Source: Pseudonocardia sp. SCN 73-27 (GTDB lineage: Bacteria; Actinomycetota; Actinomycetes; Mycobacteriales; Pseudonocardiaceae). From it: a stretch of 64,000 nt of DNA. A program made the translations under genes and the position numbers. Position 1 is the first letter of the stretch; each line of letters begins with the position of its first letter. Of the stretch, positions 1-10,557 are shown piece by piece. The DNA lies in assembly GCA_001725415.1 (NCBI GenBank), contig MEGH01000010.1, forward strand, positions 1-64,000, written 5' to 3'. The notes beneath the pieces were generated by a model. The model saw only the letters and a list, made by a program, of their open reading frames with translations. It searched no databases and was not told where the DNA came from.

Positions 1-135
1 GCCGTCCACACCGGCCCGCTCGGCTCGCGCGCTCCTGCCTCCGGCCCGCGCGCGGCCGGCGGACCGGCTATCCGGCCCACCCCACGGAGAAACGCCAGAA
101 CTCAACCCGCAGAAGCGGCGAACAGCTGGTCGACG

Positions 136-1107
136 TCAGCGCGCCTCTGCACCTGCTCGGGCGACGCGGGCCAGCTCCGCGACAACCACGTCGGTGAAGC
201 CGCCTGCCCCGCCATGTCCAGCGTCGTCGATCACGTGCAGCTCACTCGTCGGCCAGCCCTGATGAAGCCGCCACGCCACGTCGAGGGGGCTGCTGACGTC
301 GTAGCGTCCATGAATGAGAGAGCCCAGGATCCCATCAAGGGCGGATACATCACGCAGGAGTTGCCCTTCGGGCAGGAAGGCGCTGTGGCGCCAGTAGTGC
401 GTGACCAGGCGCGCGATCAGGTAACGGATCTCGGGGTCCTGGAACCGGGGGTCGGGGCTGTAGCCGGGAGCGAGGGACACGTGGACGTCCTCCCATGCGC
501 ACCACTCGCGGGCGGCGTGCTCGCGCACCGCCGGGTCAGCATCGGCGAGCATCTCGGCATAGGCGTCGACAATCCGCTCGCCACGAAGATGCGGGAGAAC
601 AGCATCGGCGAACCGTGACCATTGCTCAGGGAAGACGCGCCCCATGTCCTCGGTGATCCAGCGGACCTCGCGCTCGGTGGTGTTGGTGACCGCCGCGAGG
701 ACCAGACCAGACACCCGCTGTGGGTGGGTCTGGGCGTAGGCCAGCGCCAACGTGCTGCCCCAGGAGACTCCGAGGACGACCCACGAGCTGATGCCGTGCA
801 GCTCGCGAAGCTGCTCGATGTCGGCGAGCTGGTGCTGTGTCGTGTTGGTCCGGGCGAGGTCGACGTCCGGATCGGCTGCCGACGGGCGGCTACGGCCGCA
901 ACCACGCTGGTCGAAGAGCACGACGCGGAATCGCTCCGGATCGAAGTAGCGCCTCGCTCGGGGAGCTGCTCCGCTGCCGGGGCCGCCGTGGAGGTAGAGA
1001 GCGGGCTGCCCGTCCGGGTTCCCACAGCACTCCCAGTAGATCGACTGACCATCCGAAGTCATCAGGACTCCGGAGTCGTAAGGCTCACTCGGGGGGAACA
1101 GGGGCAC
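136..1107 (-). CDS. proline iminopeptidase-like alpha/beta hydrolase
   Basis: A cytoplasmic alpha/beta-hydrolase of about 323 residues that resembles prolyl aminopeptidases (peptidase family S33), which remove N-terminal proline from peptides. The oxyanion-hole motif HGGPGSG is at residues 40-46, the nucleophile Ser115 sits in GVSWGS, the acid is probably the Asp of HGRYD and the base the His of DDAGHGG near the C-terminus. The GTG start at 1107 is chosen because GAGGAG lies 5 nt upstream; a longer reading from 1155 has no such site. The gene reads less GC-rich than most of the window and lies on the element side of the tRNA-Tyr remnant, so it may be acquired. Substrate preference cannot be read from the sequence. 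Confidence 0.85.
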   Translation of the reverse strand: MPLFPPSEPYDSGVLMTSDGQSIYWECCGNPDGQPALYLHGGPGSGAAPRARRYFDPERFRVVLFDQRGCGRSRPSAADPDVDLARTNTTQHQLADIEQLRELHGISSWVVLGVSWGSTLALAYAQTHPQRVSGLVLAAVTNTTEREVRWITEDMGRVFPEQWSRFADAVLPHLRGERIVDAYAEMLADADPAVREHAAREWCAWEDVHVSLAPGYSPDPRFQDPEIRYLIARLVTHYWRHSAFLPEGQLLRDVSALDGILGSLIHGRYDVSSPLDVAWRLHQGWPTSELHVIDDAGHGGAGGFTDVVVAELARVARAGAEAR

Positions 1108-1252
1108 AGAAGCTCCTCGGGCACCGGGGCGGACCCTGGGACCGTAGCCAGGCACAGATCGACAGCACGGGCTCCGCCCGAACCCGGCACCGCTCCGAGA
1201 TCAGTCGAGTGCGGCGGGGTACTGACCTCCTCACGGCGCGCCGAGACGGCTA

Positions 1253-1314
1253 CCGGCCCGCCGGCCGGGGCACAAGGCGGGACAGCGTGCCTTGCACCCC
1301 GACCGGCGGGCCGG
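1253..1314. repeat. long imperfect inverted repeat (hairpin)
   Basis: Two 25-nt arms (1253-1277 and 1290-1314) pair at 22 of 25 positions around a 12-nt loop. It lies in the non-coding stretch upstream of the iminopeptidase-like gene and before the tRNA-Tyr remnant. There is no T-run, so it could be a terminator, a mobile repeat or a recombination site; the sequence does not decide. Confidence 0.6.
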
Positions 1315-1452
1315 AAGGGTGGAACCCGCGCCGCGAGGAGATCAGCACCAGGACCCAGCGTGTGAGGGCGAAGGACGGCCGCGCGGACTATGCACGGACG
1401 CAACGCGGGGGCGCGGGGCATCGTCGCAGGTCAGAGCCCGGATGCCAGTGTT

Positions 1453-1502
1453 CTGTAAATCCGTCGGCTTAGCCTACGAAGGTTCGAATCCTTCACCTGC
1501 CA
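1453..1502 (+). pseudogene. 3' half of a tRNA-Tyr gene (candidate att remnant)
   Basis: From the anticodon loop onward this matches a tyrosine tRNA: loop CTGTAAA with anticodon GTA at 1455-1457, a variable arm with GGC/GCC pairing, a perfect T-arm (GAAGG, TTCGAAT, CCTTC at 1478-1494) and the 3' acceptor strand ACCTGCC plus A at 1495-1502. The sequence upstream does not form the expected D-arm or anticodon stem; a 7-nt stretch at 1425-1431 could pair with 6 of 7 acceptor bases but the spacing is too short. A half-tRNA beginning at the anticodon loop is the usual footprint of an integrative element whose attP carries the tRNA 3' end; SLP1 of Streptomyces uses tRNA-Tyr. The complete tRNA is not in the window. 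A degraded tRNA is the alternative. Confidence 0.7.
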
Positions 1503-1511
1503 CACCCTGTG

Positions 1512-1555
1512 AGAACGGCCCCTGAACTGCGGAAACGTGGTTCAGGGGCCGTTCT
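1512..1555 (+). terminator. strong hairpin terminator after the tRNA-Tyr remnant
   Basis: A perfect 16-bp stem (1512-1527 with 1540-1555) around a 12-nt loop starts 10 nt after the tRNA 3' end and is followed by TTG. It is probably the original terminator of the tRNA-Tyr gene, which supports the bases to the right being the ancestral flank. Confidence 0.75.
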
Positions 1556-1951
1556 TGCGTTGTCCGGCCGTGTGCGGCTGCGCGGCAGTGCCTGGCACGG
1601 TGTCCGCCGCTCGGCCGGGTTCGGTGTCGACCCTCAGGGCGCTGTCGGCGGTACTCCGGTGTCGAGCCGGGTCGACGTCGCTGCCGCGTCGGCCGCGACG
1701 CAGCGCAAGGGCTCATCCGGTTCAGGTGATGCCGCGAGGCGAACGCCGCGGACGATGGCAGGTCGGCCACCGCCGGGCAGGGGGGCGCGATCGACACCCT
1801 GTGTTGCTCGATCCGGGGCAGGCGGGTGTCTTCGGCCGCGTTCGTGGGCGGCCGGCAGATGGTGCGGAGGCCACACCGGGTGCTCCGGTGACGCGTGACC
1901 CGGGCGGCTCCGGGTCGATGGCCCGGGAGCGCACAGAACGAGGAGGCCGCT
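1556..1951. other. no recognisable gene
   Basis: About 400 bases between the tRNA terminator and the transporter start. All six frames give only low-complexity Arg/Pro/Ala-rich readings without a credible start. The last 10 nt carry the ribosome binding site of the downstream gene. Nothing else was recognised. Confidence 0.6.
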
Positions 1952-2875
1952 GTGCCGAGCAATGACCTACTTGTCGTCATCAATTCGCTCGGTCTGCTGT
2001 TCGCGATCCTGAACTCGTTCACTCTCGGTCTGCGGTTCCGGGTGGGGCGGACGCTGGAACACTTCTTTCAGAACTGGCGACTTGCCGTACGCGCTCTGCT
2101 CGTCAATTTCGTGGTTCTTCCAGCCCTCGTCATCGGGTTCGCCGCGATCGTGCCCGTGGATGCCGACATCAAGATCGGATTCTGCATCGTCGCGCTGGCG
2201 GCAGGTGCGCCGTTCGCGCCCGCGATCACCCGTCTGGCCAAGGGCGACGTCGCCACGTCCGAGTCGCTGTTCCTGGTCATGGTGGTCGTCACGGTCGTCC
2301 TCGTGCCCTTCGTGCTGCCGCTCGCCGTGGCCGCCGTCGTGCCCGGCGTCGCACACCCTGGGATCTGGACCGTCGCCTGGCCGTTGCTCGCGTTCGTGAT
2401 CGCACCCCTGCTGATCGGCTGCCTGATGCGCCTCCGGTACGACGAGGCGGTGTCGGGCTGGGCGCGGCCCCTGCTCATCGTTCAACTCGCCGGCCTGGTC
2501 CTGTACGTCAACCTCTTCATCTTCGCGTTCACGAACCTTTTCGTCGCCGTGTGGTGGGGGGCCTACGTCGCTGCGATCGTCGTCCCGGCCCTCGGTATCG
2601 CACTCGGCAGCCTCATCAGCCGCAGGAATGCACCGATCAGGCGCGCGACGATGATCACGACCGCGCAGCGCAGCATCACCGGCGCCATTGTCGTGACGAT
2701 CTTCGACTACACCCAGCCACTGGCGAATGTGTCGGTGACGGTCATCAACACGGTCGGAATCGTCATCCTGCTGATTCTCGCTCTCGAATGGAGGAGAGCT
2801 CGATCCCGCGAGCATTCCGTTCCGGGTCCGGCCGGCGCGACGCCGGCTCGTGAAACGGCCTCGCGCGCACCGTAG
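1952..2875 (+). CDS. bile acid:sodium symporter (BASS) family transporter
   Basis: A polytopic membrane protein of about 307 residues with roughly nine or ten hydrophobic segments. The opening (NSLGLLFAILNSFTLGLRF) and the central motif with APFAPAITRLAKGD fit the BASS/ACR3 superfamily, which moves organic anions or oxyanions using the sodium or proton gradient. The GTG start at 1952 is preferred because AGGAGG ends 5 nt upstream. The charged tail after the last helix (about residue 275) is typical. Substrate is unknown. It is the first intact gene right of the tRNA-Tyr remnant and nearly abuts the convergent SGNH esterase (12 nt gap). Confidence 0.8.
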   Translation: MPSNDLLVVINSLGLLFAILNSFTLGLRFRVGRTLEHFFQNWRLAVRALLVNFVVLPALVIGFAAIVPVDADIKIGFCIVALAAGAPFAPAITRLAKGDVATSESLFLVMVVVTVVLVPFVLPLAVAAVVPGVAHPGIWTVAWPLLAFVIAPLLIGCLMRLRYDEAVSGWARPLLIVQLAGLVLYVNLFIFAFTNLFVAVWWGAYVAAIVVPALGIALGSLISRRNAPIRRATMITTAQRSITGAIVVTIFDYTQPLANVSVTVINTVGIVILLILALEWRRARSREHSVPGPAGATPARETASRAP

Positions 2876-2887
2876 GGAGGAAGCGCG

Positions 2888-3484
2888 TCAGGTGCCGATC
2901 CAGCCGAGCCACGTGGGCAGGACGAGCGCGGCGAGGTGGTCGTGGCCCGCGGCGCCGGGGTGGGCGCCGTCGCCGTCGCGGACCTCGGTGGTCCAGACGT
3001 CGTCGTCGGCAAGGTCGTGGACGACCTCGACGAAGGGCGCGCCGGCCGCGGCGCAGACGTCGCGGAACCGCGCGCTCAGCGCGACGACGCGGCGGTTCAC
3101 CGGGCCGTCGGCGATGGGCGGCGGACCGACCACGAGCGTCGGGAGGCCGGCGTCGGTGAGGAGGCGCTGCAGGTTCGCGACGCTCTCGTCAGGATCGACC
3201 CGCAGGGCGCCGTCCTCGACGATGCTGTCGTTGACGCCGAACGAGACGACCAGGCGCTCGTCGGACGCGGGCGCTCGGCGGGCCGCGACCTCCCGCTCCC
3301 AGCGTTGCAGGACCTCGCGGCTGGTGTCGCGGCGGACGCCGAGGTTGTAGGCGGTGGTCGGGATGCCGCGTCGGCCGGCGGCGGAGACGAGCCGGCCGAA
3401 CCAGCCGCGGCAGTCGGGGTCGCCGACTCCGGCGACGAACGAGTCCCCGAGGGCGATGACGCGGAGGTCCCGGGCGGTGCTCAT
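2888..3484 (-). CDS. SGNH/GDSL-family hydrolase
   Basis: A 198-residue esterase-like protein with the SGNH blocks in order: GDSF near residue 13 (catalytic Ser), a glycine in the 'LGV' region, VND in block III (SFGVNDS, oxyanion Asn), and DGAHP near the C-terminus (catalytic Asp and His). There is no signal peptide, so it probably acts in the cytoplasm on small esters. ATG at 3484 is chosen because the 27 codons upstream are Arg/Pro-rich and unlike the family. Function is a family-level call only. Confidence 0.85.
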   Translation of the reverse strand: MSTARDLRVIALGDSFVAGVGDPDCRGWFGRLVSAAGRRGIPTTAYNLGVRRDTSREVLQRWEREVAARRAPASDERLVVSFGVNDSIVEDGALRVDPDESVANLQRLLTDAGLPTLVVGPPPIADGPVNRRVVALSARFRDVCAAAGAPFVEVVHDLADDDVWTTEVRDGDGAHPGAAGHDHLAALVLPTWLGWIGT

Positions 3485-3610
3485 GGGCCGAGCGTCGCAC
3501 GGACGCCGAGGTCGCGGCCGGCGTCGCGACGTGCTCGTCGAGGTGCATCGGCTGTCGGGTTTCACGGCCCGTCTCGACCGGGGGGCGGCGGGCGTGGCGG
3601 CCCTCGACGG

Positions 3611-4291
3611 TCAGCCCAGTACCGGCATTGCGGCGGCGAGGGCCTTCCCGGCCTTCGACGGATCCAGGCGGCCGGCGCCGATCAGGACGCGTTCGGCGTC
3701 GCTAAGGTCCTGCGGGAACGCCGCTCCCGCGAGAGCTTCGACCGTCGCGCACCCCAGGCGCAGGCACTCGGCCGTCGGAGAGCCGACGGTGACGTCGCGG
3801 CTCAGGTCGAGGTGGTGCACGGCGAGCTCGACGGCCCAGGTCGCGAGGAAGTCGCCGCTCGCGAGGACCCGGCCCTGGAAGGCGACGGGATCGTCCGGCA
3901 TCCGGTCGACGGCGGTCCCCACCGCGTCGGCGGCCATCCGCAGGTGTCCGACCGCGCCGCTCGGCCGCCGGTAGGCCGACGCGGTGCGGCGGGTCCACAG
4001 GATGCCGTCGACAGGGTCGGCGCCGTCGTCGGTGGACGGGACGTCCGTGCGCCAGTAGGAGGCGGCGTCGGTGTCGGGGGCGGAGGAGCTCGGGGTGACG
4101 ACGCCGCCCAGCATCTCCTGCAGCCCGGTCCGGACGTGCACGACGAGGTCGACCGCGGCCCAGCCGTGGCAGCGGCTCGCCGTGAGCGGGTCGCTGTCGC
4201 TCGCGGATCCTGCCGCGGCGACGAAGGCGTCGGGCTGACCGAGGAACCCGGTCAGCCCGGTCGGGTGGTCGACGTGCAACGAGGCGGGCAC
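3611..4291 (-). CDS. maleylpyruvate isomerase / mycothiol-dependent enzyme family protein
   Basis: A 226-residue protein with the DinB-like MDMPI N-terminal domain found throughout mycothiol-producing actinobacteria. Likely metal ligands are visible: the His of RCHGW (about residue 42), HV in the following helix, and the HHLDL motif near residue 165. Members include mycothiol-dependent maleylpyruvate isomerase and many proteins of unknown substrate. It follows the broken VOC gene on the same strand with about 37 nt between them. Its exact start is uncertain. Confidence 0.75.
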   Translation of the reverse strand: MPASLHVDHPTGLTGFLGQPDAFVAAAGSASDSDPLTASRCHGWAAVDLVVHVRTGLQEMLGGVVTPSSSAPDTDAASYWRTDVPSTDDGADPVDGILWTRRTASAYRRPSGAVGHLRMAADAVGTAVDRMPDDPVAFQGRVLASGDFLATWAVELAVHHLDLSRDVTVGSPTAECLRLGCATVEALAGAAFPQDLSDAERVLIGAGRLDPSKAGKALAAAMPVLG

Positions 4292-4328
4292 GCACCGATG
4301 CCAGGAGCGGCGCGGCTTCTCAGTGGCG

Positions 4329-4761
4329 TCAGAGTTGCAGGGAGGCCTCGATCTCGGTGAGGGTGGCCTGGGAGGCCGGGTCGAGTTCGTGGGTGCGGAG
4401 CTCGGCGGCGACCTCGGCCGCCCGGGCGGTGTCGCCGGTCCGGGCCAGGAGCTCGACGAGGTGGAGCAGCGCGGCGACCCGTCGGGCCAGGGGCGTCGGG
4501 GTGGCGGGCGACGCCGGCGGCGAACGCGTCGAACAGTGCACCGGTGTCGGGGACGACGACGAGCACGTTACCGAGCGAGCCGGCGGGGTCGTGGGCGTCG
4601 AGACCGAAGAAGTGCAGGTCGAGAGCGCCCCGTCGGAGGGCGGCGTAGGGGTTGGGTCTGGCCTGGCGGTAGGTGACCTCGAAGTCGAGCGCCTCGTAGA
4701 AGGGGATGACGTCGTCGAGGGATCGGCACGGCAGGATCGGGACGATCTTCTCGGTGGTCAC
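4329..4761 (-). pseudogene. VOC (glyoxalase/bleomycin-resistance) gene with internal deletion and frameshift
   Basis: The N-terminal 80 residues are a clean VOC domain (KIVPILPCRSLDDVIPFY ... LDLHFFGLDAHDP ... VVVPDTGALFDAFAAG). The reading then jumps directly to a VARHPDAP segment that in full-length relatives belongs to a C-terminal helical tail, so roughly 90 codons carrying the second half of the fold seem to be missing. Near 4491-4496 the frame is lost; the rest of the tail (LLHLVELLARTGDTARAAEVAAEL) continues in another frame to a stop at 4329. The deletion cannot be a sequencing error, though the 1- or 2-nt shift could be. The product is presumably non-functional. Confidence 0.7.
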
Positions 4762-4814
4762 CCGAAAACCCTAGGGGCGATACGTCCGATTCGACACGGA
4801 CGAGTTTCGGGGTC

Positions 4815-5031
4815 GGGGCACGGCGGACGATCTCGGCGATACGGGCCTCGGTGGCGTCGTCGAATCCGGTCAGGACCCAGGCGGCCTGCATGAGCTGGTG
4901 CGGTGAGCCTCCTCGACCTCGTGGTGGGCCTTCTCGGTGAGGCCGAGGGAGAAGGTGTCGTCGTCGAGCCGGAAGAAGACGATGACGGGCGGTTTGCCGC
5001 CGATCGCGTAGCCGGGAGCGCCGTAGTACAT
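4815..5031 (-). pseudogene. frame-disrupted coding remnant, family uncertain (DUF1801-like?)
   Basis: Two protein-like stretches lie in different frames. The first, from ATG 5031, reads MYYGAPGYAIGGKPPVIVFF and continues with SLGLTEKAHHEVEE. The second, after a shift near 4900, reads QAAWVLTGFDDATEARIAEI. Together they resemble the C-terminal part of small DUF1801/YdhG-type proteins, but this is from memory and weak. No start or full domain survives. It lies between the VOC pseudogene and the hydrolase tail, so the whole interval is decayed coding sequence. Confidence 0.4.
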
Positions 5032-5041
5032 GAGCTGTGGG

Positions 5042-5140
5042 CGCAGCGGCGATCACGTCGAGCGGCTGCCGTCGTCGCACCAGCCCATGGTGTGGGTGCC
5101 GGACCGGCTGGCGGAGGTGCTCGGCGCGATCGAGATCTGA
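5042..5140 (+). pseudogene. 3' remnant of an alpha/beta-hydrolase gene
   Basis: This frame ends in GDHVERLPSSHQPMVWVPDR followed by LAEVLGAIEI and a stop. A Ser-His-x-Pro-Met motif about 20 residues before the C-terminus is the usual position of the catalytic histidine in EstC-like alpha/beta-hydrolases. Nothing of the rest of the gene is found upstream, where the opposite strand holds another remnant. Confidence 0.45.
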
Positions 5141-5222
5141 GACCGGCCTTCACCGCAGGTAACGGATCGGGAGCGTCCTGCGACCCCATCCGCGGCGACC
5201 CGTGGTGAAGGAGAACCTGCAG

Positions 5223-6437
5223 GTGGAAAGCGTCGACGTCGGCAGCGCGCTGGACAGCCTTCTTGCCATCGCGGTGGTCGCGGCGCTGGCGCCGCTGCTG
5301 CTGGGCCTGGTGCCGAGGCTGCGGATCCCGCAGGTCGTGTTGCTGCTGGCCGGGGGGATCGTGATCGGTCCGCAGGTGCTGGGGTTGGCGACCCCGCAGT
5401 CGGTGGAGGCGCTCGCCGACCTGGGGCTGGGCTTCGTGTTCCTGCTGGCGGGCTACGAGATCGATCAGCGGCTCTACCGTGAGGACACGGGGCGCCGGGC
5501 GGTGGTGGCGTGGTTCGTGGCGTTGGCGTTGGCGTTGGGGGTCACGGGGATCCTGGCGGCGACGGGGTACGTGCACGCGTTCGTGGCCGTCGCGCTGGCG
5601 TTGACGACGACGGCGCTGGGCACGCTCGTCCCGATCCTGCGCGAGAACGGGATGCTGCGGGGCCGTCTCGGCGGGCACCTGCTGGCGACGGGTGCGATGG
5701 GTGAGCTGCTGCCGATCCTCGCGATCGCGGTGTTCCTGGGTATCACGAGCCGGTTCGTGGCGCTGCTGTCGTTGGCGGCGGTACTGGTGCTGGCGGTGCT
5801 GCTGAGCCTTGCGGCGCGGACGATGCGGCCGGGCGGGCGGATGGCCGGCGTGCTGCGGGACCACCAGCACGAGACGAGCCAGATCACGTTGCGGCTCACG
5901 GTGTTGTTGCTGGTGCTGCTGCTGGCGGTGACGGAGCGGTTCCATCTCGACGCGGTGCTGGGCGCGTTCGTGGCCGGGATGGTGTTGCGGCGCTGGGCGG
6001 GTGCGAGTGCGCCGGCGTTGGAGGAGAAGCTCGACGTCGCCGGGCACGGGTTCCTGATCCCGATCTTCTTCGTGTACTCGGGGATGAGGATCGACCTGCA
6101 CGCGATCGCGTCGGCTCCGTTGCGGCTGTTGGTGTTCTTCGGGTTGATGCTGGTGGTGCGGGGTGCGCCGGCGTTGCTGATCTATCTCGGTGTGCTGTCG
6201 GCGCGCGAGCGGGTGCAGACCATGCTGGTCTCGGCGACGGCGTTGCCGCTGGTGGTGGCGTTGACCGAGATCGGGTTGCGCAACGGGACGATGCTGCCGG
6301 AGAACGCGGCGGCGCTCGTCGGGGCCGGGGTGTTGACGGTGCTGGTGTTCCCGACGCTCGCGGTGGTTCTGAACCGGCCCGCGAAGACCGATGCCACTGC
6401 ACCGGAGGGCGCGCCGCCGCGGCACCCCGCGACCTGA
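5223..6437 (+). CDS. CPA2-family cation:proton antiporter
   Basis: An integral membrane protein of about 404 residues with 12-13 hydrophobic segments, of the monovalent cation:proton antiporter 2 (KefB/Na-H exchanger) family. Recognisable family signatures are LLLAGGIVIGPQVLGL in the second helix, LGFVFLLAGYEID around residues 80-95, and FLIPIFFVYSGMRID in the C-terminal half. It ends shortly after the last helix, so no TrkA-N/RCK domain is attached. GTG at 5223 is preferred, with AAGGAG 9 nt upstream; GTG codons at 5202 and 5205 are alternatives. It would exchange K+ or Na+ for H+. The downstream furA start is 52 nt away but has its own operator. Confidence 0.85.
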   Translation: MESVDVGSALDSLLAIAVVAALAPLLLGLVPRLRIPQVVLLLAGGIVIGPQVLGLATPQSVEALADLGLGFVFLLAGYEIDQRLYREDTGRRAVVAWFVALALALGVTGILAATGYVHAFVAVALALTTTALGTLVPILRENGMLRGRLGGHLLATGAMGELLPILAIAVFLGITSRFVALLSLAAVLVLAVLLSLAARTMRPGGRMAGVLRDHQHETSQITLRLTVLLLVLLLAVTERFHLDAVLGAFVAGMVLRRWAGASAPALEEKLDVAGHGFLIPIFFVYSGMRIDLHAIASAPLRLLVFFGLMLVVRGAPALLIYLGVLSARERVQTMLVSATALPLVVALTEIGLRNGTMLPENAAALVGAGVLTVLVFPTLAVVLNRPAKTDATAPEGAPPRHPAT

Positions 6438-6445
6438 CCAGTCAA

Positions 6446-6462
6446 TCTTGATTCATTCAAGA
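6446..6462. promoter_or_regulatory. candidate FurA operator
   Basis: A perfect inverted repeat, TCTTGA and TCAAGA with a 5-nt AT-rich spacer, lies 28 nt upstream of the furA ATG in an otherwise GC-rich sequence. FurA autoregulates furA-katG in mycobacteria and streptomycetes from AT-rich dyads in this position. Confidence 0.65.
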
Positions 6463-6489
6463 GAATCGGCCAGACTGCGGGGCGTGTCG

Positions 6490-9160
<2,671 letters not shown>

Positions 9161-9177
9161 CCCCTCGCGGGTCCGGC

Positions 9178-9204
9178 GGCCCTTCCCGCGCCGCGGGGAG
9201 GGCC
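9178..9204. terminator. hairpin terminator between katG and the convergent MOSC gene
   Basis: A 10-bp stem with one G-T pair (9178-9187 with 9195-9204) and a 7-nt loop, placed between two convergent stop codons; it can serve both directions. Confidence 0.6.
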
Positions 9205-9205
9205 G

Positions 9206-9852
9206 TCACGCGTGGACGCCGGCCCGCTGCTCGGCGTGGGCGCGGACGTCGGACTGCAGGTCGTGCACGGCCGGCAGCGTCGGCAACAGCTCCCGCCGGG
9301 CGGTGAAGGCGCGGAACGTGGTGCCGACGGTGATGCCGTGCGCCGGCCTGTCGACGACGGTGACGACGTCGCCCGCCTGCACCGGGCCCGGCTCCAGCAC
9401 CCGCAGGTAGGTACCGGGGCGGCCCTCCACGGTGAACCGCGTGATCCAGCCCCGGCGCTCCAGCCACACCGCGAAGGTGTTGCAGGGCAACCGTGGCGTC
9501 GTCACCTCGAGCAGCAGACGGGCTCCGACGCGCCAACGTTCCCCGACCACGGCGCCGGTGATGTCGACGCCCGACGTCGTCAGGTTCTCCCCGAACACCC
9601 CGGCCTCGATCGGGCCGAGCTCCGGACCCCAGAGAGGGCGAGGTCCTCGCGCGCGTAGGCGTAGACGGCCTGCCCGGGTCCGCCGTGGAAGCGGGCGTCG
9701 CAGATGTCGTCACCGGCGAGCCCGCTGCGGGCCGGGCCCGGTACCTCGACCGCGACGGGACCGACGACGGGCCGCTTGTCGATGCCCGTGAGGCCCGACC
9801 TCGGCGAGATCGACCGCGCCACACCCACGTTCACCGACTCCACGGTTGACAC
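9206..9852 (-). pseudogene. MOSC-domain gene with a frameshift
   Basis: MOSC domains act in molybdenum-cofactor sulfur chemistry and in YiiM/YuaD-type detoxification of N-hydroxylated compounds. The first part (VSTVESVNVGVAR ... GDDICDARFHGGPGQAVYAYAREDLA) and the second (GVFGENLTTSGVDITGAVVG ... PCNTFAVWLERRGW, with the conserved Cys) are both well conserved but in different frames. The break is near 9636, where one missing base would restore WGPELGPIEAGVFGEN. Start GTG 9852 fits the family N-terminus. Because everything else is intact this may be a recent mutation or a sequencing error. Confidence 0.75.
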
Positions 9853-9922
9853 GCCACGACGGTATGTCACCCGCCCATGCGGGTACCGACTCCCGTGGGT
9901 GGCCGGGCTCATCGGTGCAGGC

Positions 9923-10540
9923 TCAACGTCGGGGGCGGTGTTCCTCCACGGCCCGCGCCCCGGCCTCGTCGCCGTCGGCGCGCAGTCCGGTGATCACGCC
10001 GTCGACGTCGGCGGCCGGCCGGTTCTGGCTCAGCTTGAGCTTGGCGTCGACGCGCTCGATCCGCAGCTCGATGCCGACGATCGCCCGCAGCTGCCCCGCG
10101 ACGAACCTCTCCGGGGCGTCGTCGACCGACCAGGCGGGGGCGCGGCCCGCCTCGTGCAGGTCGGTGAGCCTTCGGACGACGTCGTCGACCCACGCCGGGT
10201 CGTCGTGCACCGTGACCGTGCCGTGGACGTGCGCGGTGACGTAGTTCCACGTCGGGACGACCCGGCCGTGCTCTGCCTTCGACGCGTACCAGCCCGGGCT
10301 GATGTAGGAGTCGGGCCCGCGGACGATCACCAGGCCGGGCTGCCCGTCGGCCCGCGTCCAGTGGTCGTTGTTGCGGGCGACGTGGCCGAGCAGGGCGCCA
10401 CGCTCGGGGTCGTGCACCCACGGCAGCAGCGTCGCCTCCAGCCCGGCGGGACCGGCCGTGACCAGCTCGGCCGCGCCCGGCCGGTCGAGCAGGGCGCGGA
10501 CGTCGGCGTCGACGGGGGCGAAGTGCGTCGGGACGTACAC
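9923..10540 (-). CDS. PaiB-like FMN-binding negative regulator family protein
   Basis: A 205-residue protein of the PaiB/FMN-binding split-barrel family: VYVPTHF at the start, ATLLPWV, GHVARNNDHW, YISPGWY, and VPTWNYVTAHVHG are all family hallmarks. Bacillus PaiB was described as a repressor of sporulation and degradative enzymes; most actinobacterial homologues are uncharacterised flavin-binding proteins. GTG 10540 gives the normal family length. It lies 17 nt downstream of the GyrI-like gene on the same strand and is probably cotranscribed. Confidence 0.85.
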   Translation of the reverse strand: MYVPTHFAPVDADVRALLDRPGAAELVTAGPAGLEATLLPWVHDPERGALLGHVARNNDHWTRADGQPGLVIVRGPDSYISPGWYASKAEHGRVVPTWNYVTAHVHGTVTVHDDPAWVDDVVRRLTDLHEAGRAPAWSVDDAPERFVAGQLRAIVGIELRIERVDAKLKLSQNRPAADVDGVITGLRADGDEAGARAVEEHRPRR

Positions 10541-10557
10541 GACCCCAGTATCGGCGT

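Noticed and set aside
1062-1421. Long reverse reading over the hairpin region as a gene
   Set aside because: It is Pro/Arg/Ala-rich, overlaps the true hydrolase start and lacks a ribosome binding site.
1425-1502. A complete tRNA-Tyr gene
   Set aside because: The 5' half does not give a D-arm or paired anticodon stem and is several bases too short, although 6 of 7 acceptor bases could pair. Only the 3' half is called.
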